A DNA stretch of 64,000 nucleotides from Roseivirga sp. (GCA_029262895.1 JAJCYM010000074.1:1-64000); one strand, 5' to 3'; counted from the first letter of the stretch, positions 14,927 through 23,992 are shown. Notes: a model not told the origin generated them from the sequence alone. Numbers and translations are program-made.

Positions 14927-16543
14927 TTAATAAGTCGGATCAAACATATAATCTGTGATTTCCTGATGAAGGTTTTCTGATTTTTCTGTTCTTGCCAGCC
15001 CAAGATCGTATATATTCTCGGCTACCGCAACGGCAATGTTCAATGAAATATCCCTGATATTTGGCAAAGGTGGGTATAGCGAGCCCAGCAATATATCATC
15101 GTCACTAACCTGTTCTGCCAGTACTTTAGCGGCTACGAGAAAGGTTGCTTCAGGAATCCGTTTTGCTTCTGAATGGATTGCTCCCAAGCCAATTCCAGGA
15201 AAGATATAGGCATTATTACCTTGCCCGGGTTTGTAGGTTCTTCCACTATAAGTCACTTTTTTGAAAGGGCTACCACTGGCAAAAACTGCGTTTCCGTTGC
15301 TCCAGGAATAGGCTTGCCTGGCAGTACATTCTGCACGTGAAGTGGGATTGGAAAGTGCGAAAATGACCGGCCTGTCATTGATGGCTGTCATGCGCTCAAT
15401 TACTTCCCTTGTAAATGCACCTCCAAACCCTGTTGCCCCGATAAGCACTTGAGGTTGAATTTCATCAATGGCTTCAATGAATTCCATTTCTTCGTGATCA
15501 TGGGCATAGGGTAAATTATGCTCCATCAAATCATCTCTACCAGAAACTACAAGACCGTTGATATCAACAAACCAAAGTCGTTGTATGGCCTCGTCCTTAC
15601 TCAGTCCTTCCTTTTCAAATGCCCGAACCATTAAATCTGCGATTCCCGTGGCGGCAGATCCCGCACCAAGGAACATTATTTTAAGGTCTTTGAAAGGAAT
15701 CCCCGTGATTTTGCTGGAAGCATAAACACCGGCAAGCGTGACGGCTGCTGTACCTTGAATATCATCATTAAAGCAAAGCACTTTTTTGCGATATTTCCTA
15801 AGTAAGGCATAGGCGTTGGGTGTCAAAAAATCCTCAAATTGAATCAGAGCCTTTGGATATTTGTCCTGTATGGCCTGAACAAATTCATCCACCAGTTCGA
15901 AATAGGCATCACCTTCGAGACGCTTATGAGGATAGCCCAGGTAGAGAATATCATTGAGTATTTCCTCATTATTGGTGCCTACATCGAGCATTACCGGCAA
16001 GCATTGGTCTGGCTGGATTCCGGCACAAGCAGAATAAAGTGCCAGTTTGCCTATTGGAATTCCCATACCGTTGGCCCCTAAATCTCCTAAGCCCAGAATT
16101 CGCTGTCCATCTGTGACCACTACAACTCTGATGTCCTTTTTTGGCCAATTGTCTAAAATCTTGCGAATCTCGCCTTTGTCTTCCGGTGAAATATAGAATC
16201 CTTTGGATTGGCGAAAGATTGTCGAGAACTCCTTACACGCCTGACCCACTGTAGGCGTGTAGATAATTGGCATGATTTGCTCAATGTGGTCGATTACAGT
16301 TCGATAAAAAAGCCTCTCGTTTCTGTCTTGAAGAGAAGATAGGAGCACATATCTCTCAATATCGGATTCTTTGCGTCCAAGGTTTTCCATCAGACGAGTC
16401 ATCTGTAATTCCTGTGGACTCACTGAATAGGGTAGCAATCCTCTAAGTCCGAGCTCTTCTCTTTCTTCTCTTGAAAAGGCAAGAGATTTGGTAATTACTC
16501 CATCTTGGAGCACATCGAAATTTCTCTTTTCGGTATCGGCCAT
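14927..16543 (-). CDS. maeA: NAD-type malic enzyme
   Basis: A 538-residue malic enzyme (malate + NAD(P)+ to pyruvate + CO2 + NAD(P)H), of the long SfcA/MaeA type. Visible landmarks are MPIIYTPTVGQACKEFS, VVVVTDGQRILGLGDLG with the catalytic region, CFNDDIQGTAAVTLAGV, the Rossmann motif FLGAGSAATGIADL and IFALSNPTSRAECT. Length is normal. NAD preference is inferred from the family branch. It lies 16 bases downstream of the Rieske-ThDP enzyme and is the last gene of the leftward operon starting at 23011, which links pyruvate production to that pyruvate-type ThDP enzyme. Confidence 0.93.
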   Translation of the reverse strand: MADTEKRNFDVLQDGVITKSLAFSREEREELGLRGLLPYSVSPQELQMTRLMENLGRKESDIERYVLLSSLQDRNERLFYRTVIDHIEQIMPIIYTPTVGQACKEFSTIFRQSKGFYISPEDKGEIRKILDNWPKKDIRVVVVTDGQRILGLGDLGANGMGIPIGKLALYSACAGIQPDQCLPVMLDVGTNNEEILNDILYLGYPHKRLEGDAYFELVDEFVQAIQDKYPKALIQFEDFLTPNAYALLRKYRKKVLCFNDDIQGTAAVTLAGVYASSKITGIPFKDLKIMFLGAGSAATGIADLMVRAFEKEGLSKDEAIQRLWFVDINGLVVSGRDDLMEHNLPYAHDHEEMEFIEAIDEIQPQVLIGATGFGGAFTREVIERMTAINDRPVIFALSNPTSRAECTARQAYSWSNGNAVFASGSPFKKVTYSGRTYKPGQGNNAYIFPGIGLGAIHSEAKRIPEATFLVAAKVLAEQVSDDDILLGSLYPPLPNIRDISLNIAVAVAENIYDLGLARTEKSENLHQEITDYMFDPTY

Positions 16544-16559
16544 AGACTAAGTTAAGTGG

Positions 16560-18506
16560 CTAAATCAATGACACATCTGCAATCACTTCCAGCATTGCAG
16601 GTCCGTCATGTGCAAATACTTTTTTCATACCTTCTTCAAGTGCATCCTTGGTTTCTACCCGAATGCCAAGTGCTCCGCAACTATTGGCATAGTCAGCAAA
16701 GTTTGGGTTATGCAGGTCGGTAGCCCAGACATCAAATTCTCCGGCCCTCTGTTCCTTCGAAATTTTGCCCAACTCAGAGTTGTTCAGAAGGATCAGCTTG
16801 ATTGGCATGTTGTATTTCACAGCTGTGGTAATTTCCGCCAAGTACTGGCAGAAGCCACCGTCACCAGCCACGGCAATTACGGCACGTGAATCACCCACTG
16901 CGGCCCAGGCACCCATGGCAGCAGGGAAACCAAAGCCAATAGAGCCGAGGTAACCTGACATTAAGAAGGTGTGCTTTTTGCACTCGAAATATCGGCCTAG
17001 AGAATAGGCATTGTTGCCAACGTCTGCACAGACCACCGCATTTTCCGGAGCTAATTTGTTCATGGCTTCGAAAACGGCAATGGAGCTTACACCGGCACCA
17101 TGGTCATCGAGTAGCCTTTTTGCTTTTTCAGACTTCCAAATGGCCCAGCGCTTGGCCACCTCAGGCCTGCGATCTTCTGTTTCTACCTTGCCGGAAATGG
17201 CCTCTCTGAACAGACCTACGGTCACTGAGATTTCACCCCAAACGGGGGCATCAATTTTATGAAACTTACTTAGGGCCAAAGGATCGAAATCAACCTGAAT
17301 AGTCGGTTTGTGATCTGTAATGCCAGTATGGTTGGAGAATGAAGCTCCAAAGACACAAAGCAAATCTGATTCATTCATAAACCACGAAGCTATTGGAGTT
17401 CCGCTGCGTCCCAATACTCCGCAACCCAAGGGGTGATTATCAGGAATTTGCCCTTTTCCTTTAAAGGTTGTCATCACTGGAGCATTGATGCTCTCAGCAA
17501 ATGCTATGATCGCATCCATATGGAATCTGGCCCCATGTCCAACAATGATAACAGGCTTTTTGGAGGCCTTAAACATGTCAATGGCCTTGTCCAAACTTTC
17601 TTTTGGAGGGGAAATTTGCATTGGAGTCATGCGGCCTTCGGGTGTGCCGGCTGCTGAATTTTCAGGTGCAGGAAGCTCTTGTACCTCGTCCGGAAAGGTG
17701 AGGTGAGATACGTCTCTGTTCAGAATAGCATGTTTCACTGCAAGTGCCATCAATTCCGAATGCTTGGAATTATTCTGAGCGCGATGGTTGAACTCCGCTA
17801 CAGTGCTAAACGCTTTTACCAAATCTACTTCCTGGAAATTTCCGGTGCCCACCACTTGTGTGGCCACCTGGCCGGTCAAGGCAAGGATAGGGGCTCGATC
17901 TACTTTGGCATCCCAAAGACCGGTGAACATATTGGTGGAACCTGGTCCGGCAATGGCAAAGCAAGCGGCAGGTTTGCCGGTTAACTTTCCATAGGCGGAA
18001 GCAGCAAATGCCGCAGCACCCTCGTGACGGATTCCGAAGAATTTCAAATTACCTTTTTCTTCCTGTCTGCGCAAGGCATCGGCAAAACCTAAATTAGAAT
18101 GACCTACCATGCCAAATACTCGGTTTACACCCCAGTTCACCATGGTTTCGGCCATCACATCAGAGATGGTGGTTTCATGTTCAGCTTCTTGCTCAATACC
18201 TACATAGACAGCTCCATTCTCCTCTTTGGTCAGGAAAGTATCTACACCATCATCAAAGCCAGGAGCTATTCCAGTACAAGGATGATAATCCCATCCATGC
18301 CATGGGCAACGCAATAATCCATTTTCGATACTCCCTTCTCCAAGTGGTCCTCCTTGATGTGGACATTTGTTGTCTAAAGCGGAGAACTTGCCTTCGAAAT
18401 GTGTTAAACATATGCCTTGATGTTCTGCTGTGACAGACATTACTCTTCCTTCCGGTAGCTCATTAGTATCGTCAAGTACCTTATGCCATTTTAAATTCTT
18501 TCCCAT
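16560..18506 (-). CDS. Rieske-ThDP enzyme fusion (pyruvate oxidase/acetolactate synthase-like)
   Basis: A 648-residue fusion. Residues 1-105 are a Rieske ferredoxin domain with ligands Cys48, His50, Cys67 and His70 (CPHQGG and CPWHGW). Residues 110-648 are a ThDP-dependent enzyme of the pyruvate oxidase/acetolactate synthase class: catalytic Glu162 (IRHEGAAAFAA), central domain from about 300, and the ThDP/Mg motif GDGG at 548-551 with Asn575. The partner substrate is probably pyruvate or another 2-oxoacid. A Rieske domain on such an enzyme suggests that electrons from the decarboxylation leave through the cluster instead of to O2 or not at all. It is four bases from DUF2721 upstream and next to malic enzyme. 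Which reaction it performs is not established. Confidence 0.88.
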   Translation of the reverse strand: MGKNLKWHKVLDDTNELPEGRVMSVTAEHQGICLTHFEGKFSALDNKCPHQGGPLGEGSIENGLLRCPWHGWDYHPCTGIAPGFDDGVDTFLTKEENGAVYVGIEQEAEHETTISDVMAETMVNWGVNRVFGMVGHSNLGFADALRRQEEKGNLKFFGIRHEGAAAFAASAYGKLTGKPAACFAIAGPGSTNMFTGLWDAKVDRAPILALTGQVATQVVGTGNFQEVDLVKAFSTVAEFNHRAQNNSKHSELMALAVKHAILNRDVSHLTFPDEVQELPAPENSAAGTPEGRMTPMQISPPKESLDKAIDMFKASKKPVIIVGHGARFHMDAIIAFAESINAPVMTTFKGKGQIPDNHPLGCGVLGRSGTPIASWFMNESDLLCVFGASFSNHTGITDHKPTIQVDFDPLALSKFHKIDAPVWGEISVTVGLFREAISGKVETEDRRPEVAKRWAIWKSEKAKRLLDDHGAGVSSIAVFEAMNKLAPENAVVCADVGNNAYSLGRYFECKKHTFLMSGYLGSIGFGFPAAMGAWAAVGDSRAVIAVAGDGGFCQYLAEITTAVKYNMPIKLILLNNSELGKISKEQRAGEFDVWATDLHNPNFADYANSCGALGIRVETKDALEEGMKKVFAHDGPAMLEVIADVSLI

Positions 18507-18509
18507 GAT

Positions 18510-18908
18510 TTATGCTTTGGATATGCTCTTTAAATATTGATTTCTTTTGATTTTGACAGACCTTATTGAAAAGGTCATTAACAATAAAGTGGCAACTACC
18601 AATGTGGCTATTCCGATGATTACAAGTATATGATGATAAGTGATATCGATCATGATATCCTGAAGGTCAGAGATGCCTCCGAGTAGGCCGGCTACAGCAA
18701 AAACTGCCGTGCTGATGTACAAACAGACCAGAGAGATATTGAGAAGCGACATTTGAGTAATCTTAATCTCTACCAAATGTGTATTGCAATCTTCCTGATG
18801 TAGCAGCCTATCTATTTCACTGCTTATTGCACTGGATAGGTTGGAAGTTGACATGATCATCATGCCAATGCCTGGTAAGAGTGTTAATGGAATTACCCAA
18901 TCATCCAT
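18510..18908 (-). CDS. DUF2721-like membrane protein
   Basis: A 132-residue protein with three likely membrane helices (about 3-24, 54-78 and 92-116). It resembles DUF2721: an initial LLPGIGMMIMSTSNLSSAISSEIDRL, a central helix pair and a C-terminal basic end. No catalytic residues are seen. Its ATG overlaps the stop of the 267-residue gene by one base, and its stop is four bases before the Rieske-ThDP gene, so it belongs to the operon. It may anchor or organise the complex, but this is inference. Confidence 0.7.
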   Translation of the reverse strand: MDDWVIPLTLLPGIGMMIMSTSNLSSAISSEIDRLLHQEDCNTHLVEIKITQMSLLNISLVCLYISTAVFAVAGLLGGISDLQDIMIDITYHHILVIIGIATLVVATLLLMTFSIRSVKIKRNQYLKSISKA

Positions 18909-19711
18909 TAGTCAAGTCTTTTAATTTTCGTTGGATCAATATAGATCACGTTCCACTCGTCCAGGGTTTCAATTCTGCCCGAAATGGATGCCGGGTCGGC
19001 TATATATCGAAGCAATTCGTTGTTGATCTGCTCACCATTTTCACCCAAAATCAGGTAGTAGTTGGCCTGCTCTTCTTCATTTTGAACAACAAACATGGGA
19101 GGAATACCTCCCGCAATGCAAAGTCCGGCACATGAACGATGCGGTTTACCTTGTCCCGGTTTCATCGATCCGAAATAACATTTTGGGTCTATAATCTCTC
19201 CACTTAAAGTCACATTTCCTGGACCACCACTGTTTTCGCGATAATAGAGATGTTCGCTTTGGATTGGCTTTGAACTCAGATAAGCATTCCCTTTTTCGGT
19301 TAGTTCGAGTAGGGTCACACCATTATGATAAATGAGTGTGCCTCTTATTTTGACCATAACTTCGTTTAGGGGCTGGCCAATTTTATCCTTGATTTTGCTG
19401 ACCGACTCCATGGCGCCAATTTTACCATAGTTGATCAAAAGAATGTTTTTGTACACTTCATGTCCATGGATGTCGGTACCGGCACTAACCTTTAAAAACG
19501 GTTGAGGGCTTTCATAGAGATAACCTTCCAGTTCTGTCAATTCTCCGAATTCATAAGTGCCATTGGAGATAAAGCGCTGTGAAGTTGAAATGACATACAC
19601 GACAACAAACAAGAGCAGAAAGAGCAGTGCTATAACGAGCTTTGCAAACTTTGATATGCCCTTATCTGCCTTAGGCATATAACCGACATAGAATTCTTCT
19701 TTCTTATCCAT
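18908..19711 (-). CDS. membrane-anchored protein with conserved-looking Cys/His motif
   Basis: A 267-residue protein with one N-terminal membrane helix (about 24-43) and the rest outside the cytoplasm. Residues 170-210 contain GEIIDPKCYFGSMKPGQGK followed by HRSCAGLCIAGGIPP, placing Cys178, His191, Cys194 and Cys198 close together. This looks like a metal or cofactor site. I recall similar motifs in uncharacterised proteins beside membrane redox enzymes, which needs a search. Its start overlaps the Rieske-haem protein gene by eight bases. It could receive electrons from the membrane haem protein, as an inference from position. Confidence 0.6.
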   Translation of the reverse strand: MDKKEEFYVGYMPKADKGISKFAKLVIALLFLLLFVVVYVISTSQRFISNGTYEFGELTELEGYLYESPQPFLKVSAGTDIHGHEVYKNILLINYGKIGAMESVSKIKDKIGQPLNEVMVKIRGTLIYHNGVTLLELTEKGNAYLSSKPIQSEHLYYRENSGGPGNVTLSGEIIDPKCYFGSMKPGQGKPHRSCAGLCIAGGIPPMFVVQNEEEQANYYLILGENGEQINNELLRYIADPASISGRIETLDEWNVIYIDPTKIKRLD

Positions 19712-20747
19712 TGTTGTCGATTTTTGGAAATAAAACTGGTGGCCTTTCAGTTCCCTCAGGATAAGGTTGAGGATTTACTAATACTTTGTTACCCTCGAGC
19801 TTCAGATCATAGGTGCTCACCATCTCCTTAAAAGGAGGTGGAGAAGATCCATTCTGTGGTTCATATTGGTAGCCATGCCATGGGCAGGTCACACAGCCGT
19901 CAATCACTTTGCCTTCACCCAGTGGTCCGTTTTGATGCTTGCAAACATTATTAATTGCCGAGAGCTTGCCGTCATACTTGAAGATGGCAATGTTCTCACC
20001 ATTGAAGGTCACAATTTTAGCACAGTCATCTGCGATGTCTTTGAGGTCACAGGCATAGATAAATTCCTCGGTAGTCTTTTCATCAAGTCCCTTTGTAGAG
20101 CTTATTGAACTGATGATATGGAGTGAGGTGATGGCAAGAAATCCAAATGCCAACAGCCAAATCAATGTGGGTGCAGATTCAAGTTGAATCACCCCTAAAA
20201 AGACATGGAGTACGATTAGGGAATAGGCCACATAGACCATCATGTGGAGTGTTTTCCATACCCTAGGGCTGAGATTTTTTAGCCAGAAGTCATGACTGGT
20301 AGCTGCCATTAAAAAGAAGATGATCAAGGCTGCAAAGCCCAGTACTTGAAATGGGAACTCTGTGAATGAGAAGTAATTGGTATTGGAGGTGAATAGCGCA
20401 ACCAAAGCCACCTTATTGCCTAAAGAACTGAATTGCAGTATGCTAAAGACCCCATGGACCAAAGCCACTAAAAACATCGTCACACCTAGATGTCTGCGAT
20501 TATAGAGCAGTGGTAAAAATTTTGTATTGAGCCTGGCCAGAGGCCCAATGGCTAGGATTATGTGCAATAATAGAATCGCTAAAGTGGCCGTTGCCCTGAT
20601 AATCAAAGTCTCTCCGGTAATTTCGGGCTGGAAAATAGTGGTTAACCCGACAAAGGCTCCTAAATAGACAATCACAAAGGCAACCAAAGTCCAATCATAG
20701 ATCTTCTTTTGCCGGTTCCATAATATGGCTGCGTAGTCTACACTCAT
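19704..20747 (-). CDS. ferric-reductase-like haem membrane protein with C-terminal Rieske domain
   Basis: A 347-residue fusion. Residues 15-215 have six or seven membrane helices like the ferric-reductase/MsrQ/NOX transmembrane domain, with candidate haem ligands His62, His98, His168 and His181 and the loop RRHLG. Residues 228-330 are a Rieske domain with Cys269, His271, Cys288 and His291 (CKHQNG and CPWHGY). Usually this membrane domain is followed by a flavin reductase module; here a Rieske cluster takes that place. The Rieske part is probably cytoplasmic, so electrons would move from it across the membrane through haem. It overlaps its neighbours by 4 bases upstream and 8 bases downstream. 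Confidence 0.85.
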   Translation of the reverse strand: MSVDYAAILWNRQKKIYDWTLVAFVIVYLGAFVGLTTIFQPEITGETLIIRATATLAILLLHIILAIGPLARLNTKFLPLLYNRRHLGVTMFLVALVHGVFSILQFSSLGNKVALVALFTSNTNYFSFTEFPFQVLGFAALIIFFLMAATSHDFWLKNLSPRVWKTLHMMVYVAYSLIVLHVFLGVIQLESAPTLIWLLAFGFLAITSLHIISSISSTKGLDEKTTEEFIYACDLKDIADDCAKIVTFNGENIAIFKYDGKLSAINNVCKHQNGPLGEGKVIDGCVTCPWHGYQYEPQNGSSPPPFKEMVSTYDLKLEGNKVLVNPQPYPEGTERPPVLFPKIDNNG

Positions 20748-21187
20748 TGTTTGAGGTCCTTCAGGGCTTTTGTGTCAAATATATTTTTGGTAAGCTCATC
20801 CTGAACTTGAACATTATCGCTTTGAAGAAAAACTGTATTTGGAATACTGAACTCATAAGACCTCATCTCATTGATCTGACCAATCAATAAAGGACTGCTT
20901 CCGGTCAGATAAACAGTGGCAAAGGCCGACTTTAATGGCTTAAGCAAATCAACTTTTAAGAGGTATGTGCTGTCCAGTTTTTCTAAGTGCCATACCAAGA
21001 CATCGTCAGGATTAAACTCTTCATGGCTGGACGTGCAGGTGGTCATTCCAACAGGACAATAGGTCATGGGAACGTCTTCAATCGGATTAGTCGGGATACT
21101 TTTCATGGCGGCCGATATAGCAAATCCGACTACAATTAACACAGTCCACCACATTCTCCTATGCCGTTTTCTCAGATGGATATTCAT
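20744..21187 (-). CDS. membrane-anchored protein of unknown function (Rieske operon)
   Basis: A 147-residue protein with a basic N-terminus (MNIHLRKRHRRMWW), one membrane helix (about 13-31) and an exported domain of about 115 residues. The first part of that domain has CPVGMTTC just after PMTY and then SSHEEF, possibly a disulfide or metal site. I recognise no family. The start is ATG 21187, giving an ATGA overlap with the gene before; a longer in-frame start (21226) would overlap more. Its stop region overlaps the Rieske-haem gene. A periplasmic partner of the haem protein is plausible. Confidence 0.6.
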   Translation of the reverse strand: MNIHLRKRHRRMWWTVLIVVGFAISAAMKSIPTNPIEDVPMTYCPVGMTTCTSSHEEFNPDDVLVWHLEKLDSTYLLKVDLLKPLKSAFATVYLTGSSPLLIGQINEMRSYEFSIPNTVFLQSDNVQVQDELTKNIFDTKALKDLKQ

Positions 21188-21396
21188 GCTTTTGCAGCCC
21201 TCCATTTTTTTAACAAAACGGGCCACAATGCCACCACTCCCGGAAAGATCAAAACCTTGAAAAAGCGCGGTGCCTTTTTTACCCCACCATCCATTAAATG
21301 AACGCCAGTCTTCATAAAAGGGAAGTAGAAGACAATCCCGATTAAGAGATAAAGGCCAGCCATTATCAGCAATATGGAAACGATTTGAACTACCAT
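21184..21396 (-). CDS. small two-helix membrane protein (Rieske operon)
   Basis: A 70-residue protein with two hydrophobic segments (about 5-27 and 46-60) joined by GVHLMDGGVKKAPRFFK, ending PGVVALWPVLLKKWRAAKA. Such size and pattern suit a small subunit of a membrane complex. No family name is certain. It starts one base after the Rieske-glutamate-synthase-like stop codon and overlaps the next gene by four bases. Confidence 0.65.
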   Translation of the reverse strand: MVVQIVSILLIMAGLYLLIGIVFYFPFMKTGVHLMDGGVKKAPRFFKVLIFPGVVALWPVLLKKWRAAKA

Positions 21397-21397
21397 T

Positions 21398-23011
21398 TTA
21401 AGGGTTTACTCCCGCATAAGGAATGCCCGTCAGTTTGTGCATGTCCCAATTGAAGGTGCTTAAATCAGATCGCTCAAATTTTGAGAGATCATCATGTCCG
21501 CAAGACCTGGCAACTACTCGCATCAGGTCAGTGGTGGCACTGAAAAAGTTGTGCAACTGCTTGGCCGAGGCCTGAATTTGTAAACGCTGCCTTAGGTTTT
21601 CTTTCTGTGTGGCAATACCCACAGGACAGTTGTTAGTGTTGCAGGCTCGCATGCCCAAACAGCCAATGGCTTGCAATGCTGAATTAGAAACGGCTATGGC
21701 ATCAGCCCCCATCATCATGGCCTTTGAAAAGTCCTCTGCTACCCGGAGTCCCCCGGTAATTACTAGAGTTACCCCATGTGCATTTCTATCGTCCAAATGC
21801 TTTCTGGCTCTGGCCAATGCAGGAATGGTAGGAACGTTGATGTTATCTCTCAAAATCGTTGGTGCAGCTCCGGTTCCACCACCTCGTCCATCAAGGATGA
21901 TATAATCTACGCCAACCTCCAGCGCAAAGTCGATGTCATCTTCCAGCCTGGCTGCGGATATCTTAAAACCGACAGGAATACCCCCTGTAACCTCACGGAC
22001 TTTTTCGGCAAAGTCCTTAAAATCCTTGACACCATGAAAATCAGGGAAGGTAGCCGGAGAGATGGCTGACTCTCCTTCATTCAGACCCCTGACCTCAGCA
22101 ATTTCTTTGGAGACTTTGTGACCGGGTAAATGTCCGCCAGTTCCTGTTTTAGCGCCTTGACCTCCTTTAAAATGGAAGGCTTGTACGTTTTTAAGTTTAT
22201 CCCAGCTAAAGCCAAATTGTGCCGAAGCAAGCTCGTAGAAATAGCGAGAGTTGCTTTCCTGCTCCTCTGGAAGCATGCCGCCTTCTCCTGAACAAATACC
22301 GGTTCCGGCCATTTCAGCACCCTTGGAAAGTGAGATTTTAGCTTCTCTGGATAATGCTCCGAATGACATATCAGATACAAACAAAGGGATATCCAATTCC
22401 AATGGTTTCTTGGCATTCGGACCAATTACCACTTTTGTTCCTACATCTTCATGGTCTAGCAAAGGCCTTCTGGAAAGTTGTGCAGGAAGGAATTGAATGT
22501 CTTCCCATTTAGGTAAGGTGTTCCTATCGACACCCATGGCGTCCGTTGGGCCATGATGCCCCCAGTTTTTTAAGCCGTTTTGTGCGAGTTCTTTAATGTA
22601 GCGGGTATAAGGTTCTGTGCTTTCCGGATGTGTGTCGGCATAGGCCCCTAAGTAGGAATCTCGGTCGAAGGGGGCAGGGTTCGCTACCTCGAAGTCTTTA
22701 ATTTCTTGTCTATCAACAAGCACCTCATCTCCACTGATTTGTGCTTCGAACTTGTTTAAAACTTCGCTGTTATTGTATTCACTAACACCAGTATCGATTC
22801 TATAATCCCAGTTGTGGACTCCGCAAATCAGGTTATGTCCATCAACATGACCATCGGATAGCAATGCTCCACGGTGCAAACAGCGACCGTAGAGTACGGA
22901 AACCTCCTGACCGTAACGGATGACTACTAAATCGGTATTTTCTACTAAAGCATGGGTCGGTTCCTTATCCAGTAGTTCGGAAAAATTGGCAACCTTGATC
23001 GGGTCTTTCAT
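21398..23011 (-). CDS. Rieske-glutamate-synthase-like FMN/FeS protein
   Basis: A 537-residue fusion and the first gene of the operon. Residues 1-110 are a Rieske domain with Cys44, His46, Cys63 and His66 (CLHRGALL and CGVHNWDY). Residues 130-537 are the FMN-binding barrel of the glutamate synthase large subunit: GGQGAKTGTGGHLPG, VGFKISAARLEDD, ILDGRGGGTGAAP, and the cluster motif CLGMRACNTNNCPVG with three Cys for a 3Fe-4S cluster. The amidotransferase domain and the C-terminal glutamate synthase domain are absent, so it is not a normal glutamate synthase. A redox relay of Rieske, FMN and 3Fe-4S is a reasonable reading. Substrate unknown. Confidence 0.88.
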   Translation of the reverse strand: MKDPIKVANFSELLDKEPTHALVENTDLVVIRYGQEVSVLYGRCLHRGALLSDGHVDGHNLICGVHNWDYRIDTGVSEYNNSEVLNKFEAQISGDEVLVDRQEIKDFEVANPAPFDRDSYLGAYADTHPESTEPYTRYIKELAQNGLKNWGHHGPTDAMGVDRNTLPKWEDIQFLPAQLSRRPLLDHEDVGTKVVIGPNAKKPLELDIPLFVSDMSFGALSREAKISLSKGAEMAGTGICSGEGGMLPEEQESNSRYFYELASAQFGFSWDKLKNVQAFHFKGGQGAKTGTGGHLPGHKVSKEIAEVRGLNEGESAISPATFPDFHGVKDFKDFAEKVREVTGGIPVGFKISAARLEDDIDFALEVGVDYIILDGRGGGTGAAPTILRDNINVPTIPALARARKHLDDRNAHGVTLVITGGLRVAEDFSKAMMMGADAIAVSNSALQAIGCLGMRACNTNNCPVGIATQKENLRQRLQIQASAKQLHNFFSATTDLMRVVARSCGHDDLSKFERSDLSTFNWDMHKLTGIPYAGVNP

Positions 23012-23106
23012 AAACAGGGACGATTAAAAAATTTCGTATAAACGAAAGCTAATTAATTACAAGTCAAAATGAAAGTCTGTTGGGCGAGCGACATTTTTGG
23101 TTTTTC

Positions 23107-23829
23107 TTAGGAATGAGTGATCCAAGATGTCTTTTTACTTGCCAATTCTGTGTTTCTGAGGAAGTAGAGATAGCTGGCCAGTAGAAAGGCTCCTATGCCT
23201 GTGAAAATATGCCATAAGAAGTGTGTACCAAATGCGACATATTCTGTGAATTGTTTGTCGGCTCCACGGAAATAGATGGCCAAAATGAAACATGCTATGG
23301 CAAAGACAATTTGCAGGGCGCCCTTCATTTTGGTTTTTCTAAGTACAAGTAGGAATGGCAGTAAAAAAGCAACCCCGCCAATGACATAAGACATATTGAT
23401 GGCAGCCTGCCCTGAAAAATAGCTAAAAACTGCGGTGCGCAGCAAATAAACTCCGACCACCACCAAAACACCCATCCACCATTTGGGCATTACCTTTATC
23501 CATAGATAGGCGGTGATAGAAAGAGTTAGGAGTAGGGCGGGCATATAGTCCATAAGCAAAAAGACCCTTGAAGTTCTCAGGCCATGGAATAGGGTACTTC
23601 CCAAACCATTGATAAAGAGAATTGGAATACAATAAAGAAGAAACCCATATTGCAGTGGCTCTTTTCGAATCTTCCAGAGAAAGTAAACAGCCGGGGCTGC
23701 AATGGCCAGGGATGAAAAGGCATTCCATGGTTCTACAATAAGATTATCGGTGATATGCGTTTCGGCATACCATGGGCCGCCATCTTTGATTTGTTCTGGT
23801 CCTAAGAGCATAGGTTGAATTATTACCAT
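23107..23829 (-). CDS. ceramidase-like CREST membrane hydrolase
   Basis: A 240-residue protein with about seven membrane helices. It has the CREST superfamily pattern of alkaline ceramidases: Ser78 and His82 (GSTLFHG), Asp94 (LLMDYMP), and a late His203/His207 pair (HFLWHIF), which together bind zinc. The enzyme would cleave an amide in a sphingolipid or related lipid; many Bacteroidota make sphingolipids, which supports a ceramidase-type role, but the substrate is not shown. It lies 95 bases upstream of the Rieske operon in the same direction and may share a transcript. A second in-frame start (M7) is possible. Confidence 0.8.
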   Translation of the reverse strand: MVIIQPMLLGPEQIKDGGPWYAETHITDNLIVEPWNAFSSLAIAAPAVYFLWKIRKEPLQYGFLLYCIPILFINGLGSTLFHGLRTSRVFLLMDYMPALLLTLSITAYLWIKVMPKWWMGVLVVVGVYLLRTAVFSYFSGQAAINMSYVIGGVAFLLPFLLVLRKTKMKGALQIVFAIACFILAIYFRGADKQFTEYVAFGTHFLWHIFTGIGAFLLASYLYFLRNTELASKKTSWITHS

Positions 23830-23992
23830 TTACTCAACTGAATGAGCCTAAATTTAGTTGCGCAATTCATTGGGTTTTTGGTCGGCCAACCTGCCGGATG
23901 AAGATAATCCAGAGACTGGAAAAGTAAATTGAGAGAAAATGATAAATTGCAAATACTGTTTTATAGCAGGATAATTTCCCTTTTACCTTGAT

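Noticed and set aside
17679-17984. Several plus-strand frames inside the Rieske-ThDP gene
   Set aside because: They run antisense to a clear enzyme and lack start signals and similarity.
22081-22425. Frame on the minus strand inside the Rieske-glutamate-synthase gene
   Set aside because: Shadow in another frame of a well-supported gene.
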